NCBI GenBank assembly: GCA_027371825.1 | Contig: DAHXLE010000011.1 | Location: 1-51,255, forward strand | Origin: Candidatus Saccharimonadota bacterium | Lineage (GTDB): Bacteria; Patescibacteriota; Saccharimonadia; Saccharimonadales; UBA4665 | DNA length: 51,255 bases | Direction of reading: 5' to 3' | Part shown: piece by piece, positions 1 to 8,416 of the stretch | How positions within the stretch are numbered: the first letter of the stretch is position 1 | Layout of the letters: every line of letters begins with the position of its first letter | Made by a program: the position numbers and the translations under genes | Notes under the pieces: generated by a model | The model's input: the letters and a program-made list of their open reading frames with translations, nothing else | Told to the model about the DNA's origin: nothing | Database searches by the model: none

Positions 1-31
1 CCAGCTAAGACTTGCACCAAAGGAGAACGAA

Positions 32-742
32 GTGCGTAAAAATTTGATTATTAGGGATAGTGTTATTTCATATCGCGAAATGTGTGATATTGAGAATGTT
101 CAAACTTTACAGAGAGGTATGAACTACAAGTTAAATCCTAGTCATTCGGTAGTTTTAATGTCCCAGAGATCGAATGCCCCATACACTGATAGAATTCATG
201 ATGACGGTATTACCGTAGAGTATGAAGGACATGATGTTTCCAAAAAGTCATATAGGCACAATCCAAAGTTTGAAGATCAAGTAGCAATGCTACCTTCCGG
301 AAAAGCAACTCAGAATGGCTTATTTATTAAAGCTATCAATAAGTATAGAAATGAGGGCGCAAAACCTGAATTAGTTAAAATATATGAAAAAATACTACCA
401 GGCGTGTGGTCGCTCAAGGGCATCTTTGAGCTTATAGATTATAAGCAGGTTTTTGATAACGGACGTAATGTCTATAGATTTATTATGAGATTATCAAAAA
501 AACAGAATATAGATCAACATTCAGAGTCCCAAGATCTAGAACACACCAGAATTATACCCAGTAAAGTGAAGCAAGAGGTGTGGAAACGTGATAATGGAAA
601 ATGTGTGATATGCGGCTCATCGCTAAATCTACACTTCGATCATGAATTGCCCTTTTCTAAAGGTGGCACTAGCTTGACTGCAAAGAATATCAGACTTCTT
701 TGTATGAATCATAACTTAGCTAAGTCAGGCAAGATCGAATAA
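32..742 (+). CDS. HNH endonuclease with N-terminal SRA/YDG-like domain; candidate modification-dependent restriction enzyme
   Basis: GTG start with AGGAGA upstream; C-terminal HNH pattern VWKRDNGKCVICGSSLNLHFDHELPFSKGGTSLTAKNIRLLCMNHNLAKSGK; N-terminal VVLMSQRSNAPYTDRIHDDGITVEYEGHD resembles SRA/YDG-type domains (recognised by eye). Confidence 0.75.
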   Translation: MRKNLIIRDSVISYREMCDIENVQTLQRGMNYKLNPSHSVVLMSQRSNAPYTDRIHDDGITVEYEGHDVSKKSYRHNPKFEDQVAMLPSGKATQNGLFIKAINKYRNEGAKPELVKIYEKILPGVWSLKGIFELIDYKQVFDNGRNVYRFIMRLSKKQNIDQHSESQDLEHTRIIPSKVKQEVWKRDNGKCVICGSSLNLHFDHELPFSKGGTSLTAKNIRLLCMNHNLAKSGKIE

Positions 743-835
743 ATATACGCTTATGTGCTACTCAGTTTAAAACAGTTGAGCAACACATCTTTGATAGGTG
801 TTATTATGAATCGATGAATTTGATACTATAAAAGT

Positions 836-1801
836 ATGAAATTGAGATGGTTAATTCCAATCACTATTTTAGTAGTTCTTATTGCGTCTATCGCTATCAT
901 TATAGGTTTAGGGTCTACCACTCATAAATCTCTCACGGTACCAATCACCACAAAGTCCTCTAAGTTGCCATCTTCAAATCACTTGCCAAAAACACCGTCA
1001 AATCAGTTAACGAGTCTTGATCATATATTTATTATAGTAGAAGAAAACAAACCACTAAACTCAATAATAAACAACCCTAGTGCATCTTATATTAATTATT
1101 TAGCTAAACGTTATGCATTAGCTACTAATTATTATGCAGTAGCTCACCCTAGTCTGCCCAATTATTTGGCTTTGACAAGTGGCTCAACAGACGGAATATC
1201 TACTGATTGTAATCCACCTAGTGCTGGCTGTGAGGTAAACGTACAAAATATTGCTGATCAAATCAAGGCTTCTGGAAGAACCTGGAAAGAATATGCTGAA
1301 AGTATGCCTTCCAATTGTTACGCTTATAATTCCGGAGAGTATGTTACCAAACACAATCCCTTCATTTATTATACGGACATTATTAATAATCCGAAACGAT
1401 GCCAGGCAGATGTCGTTCCCTTTAGTCAGCTTAAGACTGATCTCCAATCTGTCTCTACTACTCCTAATTATGCTTTTATTACCCCTAATGTTTGTAATGA
1501 CATGCACGATTGTTCAGTCTCTATTGGTGATACTTGGCTTCAACAGAACGTTCCAATGATTCTTAATTCAAAAGCCTTCACTACCCAGAATTCACTTCTG
1601 ATCATAACTTGGGATGAAGGTTATGCAACTACTAACCACGTCGCCACACTCTTAATAGGGTCTAATGTAAAACAAGGTTTACAATTAACCGGTAATTATA
1701 GTCACTACTCTTTGCTCCACACTATTGAAAATGCTTGGGGATTACCTCCTCTAACTAATAGTGTTACACAGTCTCCTGTAGTCAAAGACTTTCTCAATTA
1801 G
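836..1801 (+). CDS. Secreted phosphoesterase / acid phosphatase-like protein (PF04185-like)
   Basis: N-terminal TM/signal segment; DHIFIIVEENKPLNSI, HPSLPNYLALTSGS and ITWDEG motifs typical of the phosphoesterase family. Confidence 0.8.
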   Translation: MKLRWLIPITILVVLIASIAIIIGLGSTTHKSLTVPITTKSSKLPSSNHLPKTPSNQLTSLDHIFIIVEENKPLNSIINNPSASYINYLAKRYALATNYYAVAHPSLPNYLALTSGSTDGISTDCNPPSAGCEVNVQNIADQIKASGRTWKEYAESMPSNCYAYNSGEYVTKHNPFIYYTDIINNPKRCQADVVPFSQLKTDLQSVSTTPNYAFITPNVCNDMHDCSVSIGDTWLQQNVPMILNSKAFTTQNSLLIITWDEGYATTNHVATLLIGSNVKQGLQLTGNYSHYSLLHTIENAWGLPPLTNSVTQSPVVKDFLN

Positions 1802-2243
1802 CTATTAGAAGACCTCTATCAGAGAACTCATTACCGTTTTGAAATTGCCAACTACCCTTAATGGTCGCCACAAAAGACTTTTCTTGCCCCATCTCAATAA
1901 TTCCTAAATTAAGTTCTGGGTTAAGGTGCGCCTGATAAGGTAGTTCTTTAAATACCATTGGTCCGTCAGTAGCTGTATTTTTAACTATAACAGTAGTGCC
2001 AACTGACACATTAACTATATTAGGATCAAAGCCATAGTTATCGTAATTGATAATCACTACTTGAGGAGTAGGAGTGACTTTAGATAATACTGGCGGTTTG
2101 CTTATGGAGATAGATTTTGATTTAGGACACGAGGATAAAGACTTTGGCTTGCTAAAAGGCCCAGAAACTGACTTACTAATAATCCTTCCCCCGACCAATT
2201 CTAAATGACTTCTGTACACTAGCCAACCTCCTCCAAGAACCAA
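1794..2243 (-). CDS. Membrane-anchored cupredoxin-like domain protein; 5' end interrupted by an in-frame TGA
   Basis: VVIINYDNYGFDPNIVNVSVGTTVIVKNTATDGP...SFVATIKGSWQFQNG cupredoxin-like fold pattern; TTG start; reading frame continues upstream beyond a TGA at 2253-2255. Confidence 0.6.
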   Translation of the reverse strand: MVLGGGWLVYRSHLELVGGRIISKSVSGPFSKPKSLSSCPKSKSISISKPPVLSKVTPTPQVVIINYDNYGFDPNIVNVSVGTTVIVKNTATDGPMVFKELPYQAHLNPELNLGIIEMGQEKSFVATIKGSWQFQNGNEFSDRGLLIAN

Positions 2244-2505
2244 AATAACGACTCAACTGATTAAAACAACTTCTAGGCTACTGAGTCTGATTTGGATTAA
2301 TTTTTTATTCCCTATACCACCACATTACCTATTGTCTTCTAGATCTTTAGCTACTTGGTTAGTTTTTTATAGTCTTTTATCTTTACGCTCTACCATATTT
2401 AATATTTTACTTTATGATGATTGATTTATATAAATATTGATCGCTACTTTTAGATAAATTGAAACTTCGACTGAATAGTCAGCTAATTTAATTAACTACA
2501 TAGTG

Positions 2506-2556
2506 GGGTAAACTAATAAACTAGTCGTAAATTGGTTAATAAAGCTCAACCAATTT
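2506..2556 (+). repeat. Degenerate ~60-bp intergenic repeat, copy A
   Basis: GGGTAAACTAATAAACTAGTCGTAAATTGGTTAATAAAGCTCAACCAATTT aligns almost base-for-base with 3247-3297; contains hairpin AAATTGGTT/AACCAATTT. Confidence 0.65.
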
Positions 2557-2583
2557 AGTAATATCCCACCACAGTAACTCCTT

Positions 2584-2626
2584 GGGTTCGAAAATCCGAC
2601 TATAGCTTATTCCAAGGATAATGGAA
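2584..2626 (+). repeat. Degenerate intergenic repeat, partial copy F
   Basis: GGTTCGAAAATCCGACTATAG resembles AGTTCGAAATTCCGAACATAG in copy B. Confidence 0.4.
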
Positions 2627-2677
2627 GACTCCACAGGGAGGTTTTTTTATTTTCCACAAGTTAGCTATGATTGATAC

Positions 2678-3112
2678 ATGATTAATGAAAAAGCTACTCG
2701 AAAACAAGCACAATCAGATGACATAACACACATTTCTACCGGTGTTGCTGTTGTTAAAGATGGGAAGGTTTTGGTTGTAAGGAGAGTAGCGCACGATGAT
2801 ACCCTAGCTGGCGAATGGGAGCTGCCAGGCGGGGGCGTATACGCCGCTGAGACAATTGAACAAGGAGCTATCCGGGAACTTCAAGAAGAAACAGGTCTAG
2901 AAGTTTATAAAGTTATCGACACATTCGAGGGGTTTGACTATACGACCCCTAAAAAGCCCAGAGTCCGTCAAATTAATTTCAAAGTGAGCGTAAAGCCAGG
3001 AGATATTCGACTATCAGAGCATGATATGTATAAGTGGATTACAGTGGATGATATTCCTGGGCTAAAAACAAACAGTGTCATGCAAGACTGCTTATATCGA
3101 GCCTTCGCTTAG
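2678..3112 (+). CDS. Nudix hydrolase
   Basis: Nudix box GGGVYAAETIEQGAIRELQEETGLEV; TATGAT 6 nt before ATG. Confidence 0.92.
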   Translation: MINEKATRKQAQSDDITHISTGVAVVKDGKVLVVRRVAHDDTLAGEWELPGGGVYAAETIEQGAIRELQEETGLEVYKVIDTFEGFDYTTPKKPRVRQINFKVSVKPGDIRLSEHDMYKWITVDDIPGLKTNSVMQDCLYRAFA

Positions 3113-3167
3113 CCTACCATGCTCATGAGTAAGCACTTATAGGCAAGCAGTGCTTTTACTTTCGCCA

Positions 3168-3226
3168 CTGAGTCTGGATCAATAGCAAGAACTATAGTTC
3201 GAAATTCCGAACATAGTCTCAGCCAA
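3168..3226 (+). repeat. Degenerate intergenic repeat, copy B
   Basis: CTGAGTCTGGATCAATAG...TTCGAAATTCCGAACATAGTCTCAGCCAA; starts and ends like copy C, 7 bp away. Confidence 0.6.
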
Positions 3227-3233
3227 ATTATAG

Positions 3234-3294
3234 TGAGTTGGATAATGGGTCACCTACTAAATTAGTCGGAAATTCGTTAATTACGCTCAGCCAA
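3234..3294 (+). repeat. Degenerate intergenic repeat, copy C
   Basis: TGAGTTGGATAATGGGTCACCTACTAAATTAGTCGGAAATTCGTTAATTACGCTCAGCCAA. Confidence 0.65.
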
Positions 3295-3297
3295 TAT

Positions 3298-3636
3298 TCA
3301 GCTCATGATCAATTCGACGGCGCTGCTTGTTTTACGTAGTACTTCCTCAGAAGACTTTTCTATAAACGTGACATTTCTTGCTACAGCATCAATGCTCCGC
3401 ACATGAATCGGAAGTATTGCTCCATCAATTTTTTTTGTCTTTATGCGCAGCTCGAATGGCAACCCCTTGACTTTTGATGTAATGGGACATATAACCGCCA
3501 ATCTTGTATGCTCAGTAAGCTGTTTCCTGCTCAACACAATAGCTGGTCGACGACCGGATTGTTCATGACCAATGCGCGGATCAAGGATGACCCAAACAAT
3601 ATCTCCTCTGTCTGGAATATACTGGTTACTACTCAT
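3298..3636 (-). CDS. mazF: MazF/PemK-family endoribonuclease toxin
   Basis: RGDIVWVILDPRIGHEQSGRRPAIVLSRKQL...VICPITSKVKGLPFEL; ORF call trimmed to the MSSNQ start, which overlaps the end of the upstream antitoxin. Confidence 0.9.
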   Translation of the reverse strand: MSSNQYIPDRGDIVWVILDPRIGHEQSGRRPAIVLSRKQLTEHTRLAVICPITSKVKGLPFELRIKTKKIDGAILPIHVRSIDAVARNVTFIEKSSEEVLRKTSSAVELIMS

Positions 3637-3880
3637 ACCGCTCTGCACCAACATCTTCACCCCAGTCAAGCTCACCGCCAACTTTGTCTGGCGTTACACC
3701 ACGCAACATGGACTCTAGTGTAAGTTCACTATCCTTGACTGGAGTAAGAACAATCGAGTCGTCTTGTAGCACAACACTCAAGGGTTGGTTAATATGCAAC
3801 TTGGCCGCTTGCACCACTTTCTTAGGGATGCGTACCCCAGTGCCATTCCCCCACTTTTGTAGAGATAGAGTAATATTCAT
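3629..3880 (-). CDS. mazE: AbrB/MazE-family antitoxin
   Basis: LSLQKWGNGTGVRIPKKVVQAAKLHINQPLSVVLQDDSIVLTPV; immediately upstream of and overlapping mazF. Confidence 0.9.
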   Translation of the reverse strand: MNITLSLQKWGNGTGVRIPKKVVQAAKLHINQPLSVVLQDDSIVLTPVKDSELTLESMLRGVTPDKVGGELDWGEDVGAERYE

Positions 3881-3894
3881 AAGTAGATCCTTTC

Positions 3895-3920
3895 TGTATA
3901 CACAAGTATATACATATACA
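3895..3920. promoter_or_regulatory. Putative mazEF operator/promoter inverted repeat
   Basis: TGTATAcacaagtatatacaTATACA, an imperfect palindromic AT-rich site just upstream of mazE. Confidence 0.45.
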
Positions 3921-3989
3921 AATCTTTGTCAAGTGACTAAGGGCTCAAGCCATTGTCATTTTCGGCGTTGAATACATAGCACATTTCTA

Positions 3990-4049
3990 CAGCGTTAACA
4001 GATTCGGAATCGACCAAAGTTCTATAATCGTTCTTATGCCCAGCCAATA
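3990..4049 (+). repeat. Degenerate intergenic repeat, copy D
   Basis: 3' half ATCGTTCTTATGCCCAGCCAATATTA matches copy C TTCGTTAATTACGCTCAGCCAATATTC. Confidence 0.5.
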
Positions 4050-4251
4050 TTACTTACAGTATGAAAGTCTGTAAAGTCTAGACACTGCGGCTTGGTCAGC
4101 ACAAAGTACGAAATGGTTCTATGCAGGCATGCTCACCGCAAACATCAACTAGGGGTCGTGGCTTGTGATGTGCAATCAAAAAACTGTTGTAAATAACCAT
4201 CATAAAACTTATGCTAAGTGCAGATAATTTAATAATAAAGGAATAACTCAG

Positions 4252-4821
4252 ATGTGCAAACTACATAAAAATCAAGAAGGCTTCGGACCCGTTGAAGCCA
4301 TTTTAGTGTTGGTTATCATTATTTTAATTGGAGTTGTGGGTGTGATGGTATATAACAACCATTATAAGAATAGTTCCAATACAACCACGTATTTACCCGC
4401 AAAACCCGCACAATCACCGTCTACCAAAAGTTCATCTTCAAACTCTCAAACGACACATACAACGACGGAAGCGACCAGCTTCGTACAGACAACCTATGCT
4501 AACTATCTTTCCGCCATTAACAATGCGAGCACGAATAACACCCAGCCCTTAGGTTTGGTAGGATTAGCAGCCGTAAAAGATAACCTGGCGAGCGACTTTT
4601 ACGCACAGGCTGTTGCCAGCAACAACGGTAGTGCTTTTAGTTGCGCATCACAGTTTATGCCCAACAAGTATGTAGTTGGCTCAGCTTCAAGTACTGGTAC
4701 GACTGCTACAGTACCATTGACTATTTGGAATAGTGCCGATGGCTCAACAACAACCAGCGGAATGACCGTTAGCGTAGATTTAGCTTCTCTTAAAATTACG
4801 TCTGTTAGTTGTCCTAGCTAA
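4252..4821 (+). CDS. Type IV pilin-like exported protein
   Basis: Prepilin-like N-terminus KNQEGFGPVEAILVLVIIILIGVVGVMVYNNHYKN (G|F...E at +5, hydrophobic helix), Ser/Thr-rich linker, no further recognisable domain. Confidence 0.65.
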   Translation: MCKLHKNQEGFGPVEAILVLVIIILIGVVGVMVYNNHYKNSSNTTTYLPAKPAQSPSTKSSSSNSQTTHTTTEATSFVQTTYANYLSAINNASTNNTQPLGLVGLAAVKDNLASDFYAQAVASNNGSAFSCASQFMPNKYVVGSASSTGTTATVPLTIWNSADGSTTTSGMTVSVDLASLKITSVSCPS

Positions 4822-5601
4822 AAACCAGACCTACCTAGTAATAGCCAAGTCACTAGATGACCCGAAGCCGTGAATATAAACTTGGATAATCCGGGGCTTG
4901 GTGATCAGCGCCCCAGCAGAACTTCTGACGTTTACGGGTCATGACTCATCATATATTTTTTACTCATCCAGCTAATAGCTGACCGTAGGCTTGGTGTTGT
5001 GTTTGCTGTAGGCTACGACGAGGGCATACTTTCATTGTCGTGTCCATCTTTGCGGAGCATAGTTTTGTTGCCAACCTCGCTGATTCCAAGAAGCTTTAGG
5101 TTATAGAAAATATTGCCATTCTGTCCCTCTTTGATTTATTGCTCCTATGCTACCGCCAGTATTAACAATGTAACGGTTTTTATACCCCACCTCTGCCCGG
5201 AGTTTGTTGAATGTTAGTAATTTATAAAGTCGATGTCATAACTGCTGCAGTATAGGCGTTCTGGAAGATTTTCTCGGAGTAAATACAAAACCTTGGAACC
5301 GTCCAGTAATGATAGCGAGATAGTAATATCGCTCCAAAAGCTCAGGCTTGGATCCTCTCGCGGAGTTTGAGCTAATACTGAGGAGCGCAGCCGAGTGTGT
5401 AACCAAACTACAGACTCGGGTTAATCGCTGTTTGAGCGATTACCACTTCTTTCGTCCTCAATAGGCACTCAAACTACCTAACGCCTGATTAATTCTGTGC
5501 TACATTATAGATAACTATTCTATGTAGAAAAGTGCCTACAATATAGCGTATGAGCGCAATTAGGTATTGCTATTATTGCGGTTTTGTGTTATTATTGGTT
5601 A

Positions 5602-6420
5602 ATGGTAGTTACTAGTCCCGAAGTAAACTTAGATCTAGAAACCGAAACCTATACCAAACCGATTCTGCTAACTTTGACACCTGAAGATCAGGCTTGGCTG
5701 GAAGGTTTTGGCGTAAACCCTGCATGGCAAAATGACACGACACGTCTGCAGTCTTTGAATGAGCTGATTGTAATCGGTTCACTACGACTAGATGGATCAG
5801 TCAACCAAGACAGATGGCAACATATTGTTTCGGCGCGTATCAAGTTTTTGGAATTTGTTGGAATATCAGATGACTTAATTGACGAATATCAGTCACAACA
5901 TCCGACTATTATCCCGTTAGATACTTTTATTGGTACCCAGCGAGTTATGCATGGTCTCGGTCTGGATGCTGTCAGGGTGGTTAACGTGCTACCGGCAGCT
6001 ATCAGCTATGCGCCGGAATCGGTGCGGGATAAGATGGTATTCTTGCGTCGTAGCGCTAGACTGCTTCAATGGCAAAACCCTATAGAAGAACTGGTTAACA
6101 CTTATCCGGCTTTACTAGGATTTAGCACTGAAAAGCTAGCTATTCTACGTCGCATAGCAGCTCGCCATGTAGATTCTACCGCAAGAACTGCTAGCCCCTC
6201 CATGCTACCCGACAAGCTCATAGTTCCTCTTGAGAAATACATTATTGCTCTAAGCCGACTAGAAGATGATCAAGTACTATCGCTAAGCGAGTTATCAAAA
6301 GAGGCTCGTCGTATAAAGCTGGGATCGATAGAGAGAAAAGAACAAGCATCCAACGTTGCTCCTTCGATGGGGCGTATCGGTACAATGTACTTAGCTTATC
6401 GGAAGAGGAAAGCAAAATAG
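5602..6420 (+). CDS. mTERF-like helical repeat protein
   Basis: Tandem ~33-aa repeats: FVGISDDLIDEYQSQHPTII..., LGLDAVRVVNVLPAAISYAPESVRDKMVFLRR, WQNPIEELVNTYPALLGFSTEKLAILRRIA; start refined to ATG 5602 (TATTAT 6 nt upstream). Confidence 0.6.
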   Translation: MVVTSPEVNLDLETETYTKPILLTLTPEDQAWLEGFGVNPAWQNDTTRLQSLNELIVIGSLRLDGSVNQDRWQHIVSARIKFLEFVGISDDLIDEYQSQHPTIIPLDTFIGTQRVMHGLGLDAVRVVNVLPAAISYAPESVRDKMVFLRRSARLLQWQNPIEELVNTYPALLGFSTEKLAILRRIAARHVDSTARTASPSMLPDKLIVPLEKYIIALSRLEDDQVLSLSELSKEARRIKLGSIERKEQASNVAPSMGRIGTMYLAYRKRKAK

Positions 6421-6782
6421 TACTGGCCTTAGTATTAATCGTAAGTTCACCATTGGGCTGCTAGTACCCGCTACGCATTTTGTGGATTCACTATTTAGAG
6501 ACATACCGTATCAGGGGCAGTCTAAGATAAGTTAGCGTGAGATAGGCCATTTAATCCAAATATGGGCTTATTGGCGTGGAGGTTTGTCAGTTGAAATTTC
6601 CATTCTGCTTGTTAAAAGAGAGCGCCACATTTGTCTAATTTACGATTGCTGATGGGTTCCGGACAGCGATATTCAGTAACGGTATTCGGTCTAAAGTCAA
6701 ATACGTAGCATAACTATCTGTTATTGTTCCAGACCCAGACACTCAGAGTCGCATGGACTATATCAATTAATCTATCGCGAGT

Positions 6783-6812
6783 TTGACAATTGCATTGTAA
6801 TATCATTATAAT
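6783..6812 (+). promoter_or_regulatory. Sigma70-type promoter TTGACA-N18-TATAAT
   Basis: Perfect -35 (6783-6788) and -10 (6807-6812) hexamers; the -10 ends 6 nt before the ATG at 6819. Confidence 0.8.
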
Positions 6813-6818
6813 ACTCAT

Positions 6819-7040
6819 ATGATTCAGAGTGTTCAAAAAGTCATAAAGATCGGGACCAGTGTAGGTGTTACCATTCCCGCCAAAGAGCTAAAGCGACAAA
6901 ATATTGCAGTTAGCGATGAGGTCGAGGTTATAGTTCGTCCGCTTCACAATACAACAGCCGCTGATCAGGCTGTCATAAATACTGCTAAAAAAATCTTATC
7001 TACCTATAAAAAAGATTTTACTAGTCTAGCAAAAAGATGA
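6819..7040 (+). CDS. AbrB/MazE-like antitoxin
   Basis: VQKVIKIGTSVGVTIPAKELKRQNIAVSDEVEVIVRP; TTGACA-N18-TATAAT promoter upstream; overlaps the Doc-like ORF. Confidence 0.85.
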   Translation: MIQSVQKVIKIGTSVGVTIPAKELKRQNIAVSDEVEVIVRPLHNTTAADQAVINTAKKILSTYKKDFTSLAKR

Positions 7041-7414
7041 CTACGTTAACACTAGAGCAACTACTAGAGCTTCATGCTTTAGTGGTTAAGGTCAGCGGCG
7101 GCAATATGGGCCTACGCGATCTAGGTAGGCTAGAGGCGGCAATTGCAACGCAAACCCAAAACGTTTTTGGTGAAGAACTTTACCCAGCATTAACAGATAA
7201 AGCTGCAGCAATGATCAGAGCAATCATTGCCGATCATCCATTTGTAGACGGTAATAAAAGAACAGCAATGCTGGCAGGCTTAACTTTGCTCCAGCTAAAT
7301 AGCTTCACCTTTTTTGCAAACATGGGCGAGATCGAAGATTTAGCAGTAAAAACAGTAACCAAGCATATTGACGTGCCCAATCTTTCGAAATGGCTCAGAT
7401 TACACAATAATTAA
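7037..7414 (+). CDS. doc: Death-on-curing (Doc/Fic) family toxin
   Basis: Fic-type motif HPFVDGNKRTA; 4-bp overlap with the upstream AbrB-like antitoxin. Confidence 0.9.
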   Translation: MTTLTLEQLLELHALVVKVSGGNMGLRDLGRLEAAIATQTQNVFGEELYPALTDKAAAMIRAIIADHPFVDGNKRTAMLAGLTLLQLNSFTFFANMGEIEDLAVKTVTKHIDVPNLSKWLRLHNN

Positions 7415-7581
7415 TTGGCGGTCAAACTTAGCGTCTTTATATGTTTCAAATTTGAGCGATAGCCTAGGATGGTGTGAGGACTGCAAATTACACAAAAAGA
7501 TTCCTGACCGGTCTGCTCGGCAAACATCTTAAACTCCAATAATTTAATCCGGAATTAAAAGAACTTTGCTATAGTTAAGAC

Positions 7582-8238
7582 GTGCTACCTAAAGCTAAAA
7601 AAACGGTATACTTTGTTCGACATGGACAAAGCATGGATAATGCCTCTCCGGTGTTTCAGTCACATCTATCACCATTGAGTGTTAAGGGCCAAAAACAAGC
7701 CGAGCTAATCGCCAATCGAGTTTCAAAAATTACATTTGGAAGCATTATAGCGAGCCCTTTACCTCGAGCTGCTCAAACTGCACAAGCACTAGCGGATAAA
7801 ACCAAAAAACCAATACAGTTTTCGGATTTATTTATAGAGCGCATTAAACCTGCTTCGATTGACGGTAAACCTTGGAACGATAGCAAAGCTATTAAAACAT
7901 GGCATAACTGGGAAGAAAGCCTATATAATCCTGAGTTGCGCATAGAAGATGGCGAAAATTACGATGACATAGTAAAACGCGCCGACAACGCCCTTCAATA
8001 TCTATTGGACCATAGCGAGCGATCAATCGTTGTTGTATCGCATGGCTATTTTATACGGACTATTATATCCAGAGTACTTCTTGGCGATCAATTAAACAGT
8101 AGCGTATTATTTAAAATCCAGAGGGTAGCTTCCATGGAAAATACTGCTATTAGCGTTATACAGTATAGAGATGCTTTTGAAGAGAATGATTGTTGGCGCT
8201 TATGGACCTACAATGACCATTCCCACTTTGCGGATTAG
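7582..8238 (+). CDS. Histidine phosphatase family (phosphoglycerate mutase-like) protein
   Basis: VYFVRHGQSMDNASPVF...IIASPLPRAAQTAQALA...VVVSHGYFIRTI; GTG start. Confidence 0.88.
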   Translation: MLPKAKKTVYFVRHGQSMDNASPVFQSHLSPLSVKGQKQAELIANRVSKITFGSIIASPLPRAAQTAQALADKTKKPIQFSDLFIERIKPASIDGKPWNDSKAIKTWHNWEESLYNPELRIEDGENYDDIVKRADNALQYLLDHSERSIVVVSHGYFIRTIISRVLLGDQLNSSVLFKIQRVASMENTAISVIQYRDAFEENDCWRLWTYNDHSHFAD

Positions 8239-8279
8239 CCTAAGCTCCATGAGCTATGAGGCAAGCCGAAGCAATAGCC

Positions 8280-8341
8280 GGGTTATATGATGGGCGGATA
8301 TGTTGATACGAGCTCTGACTTCGTTTAGTATACCCAGCCAA
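8280..8341 (+). repeat. Degenerate intergenic repeat, copy E
   Basis: GGGTTATATGATGGG...TTCGTTTAGTATACCCAGCCAA vs copy C GAGTTGGATAATGGG...TTCGTTAATTACGCTCAGCCAA. Confidence 0.5.
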
Positions 8342-8416
8342 GCATAAGCAATATTGTATGATAATACAATATGAGCGAACTACCTCAAAAGGTATTGGAA
8401 ATTATTAATAACTTCC

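Noticed and set aside
1184-1559. ORFs 1184-1507 (-) and 1251-1559 (+) inside the phosphoesterase gene
   Set aside because: Shadow frames of a clear coding gene; no domain-like sequence.
2253-2255. TGA recoding (UGA as Gly/Trp, as in some CPR lineages) to explain the in-frame TGA in the cupredoxin gene
   Set aside because: TGA clearly terminates conserved genes here (queA at 35019, tgt at 36245, the antitoxin at 7040), so standard code 11 is assumed.
2581-2626. Possible tRNA (GGTTCGAAAATCC looks like a T-arm)
   Set aside because: No acceptor, D-arm or anticodon arm can be built around it; it instead matches repeat copy B.
2500-8345. Integron-like attC interpretation of the repeat copies and small gene cassettes
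   Set aside because: No consistent RYYYAAC/GTTRRRY core pairs at both ends of the repeats and no integrase gene in the window; kept only as an unexplained repeat family.
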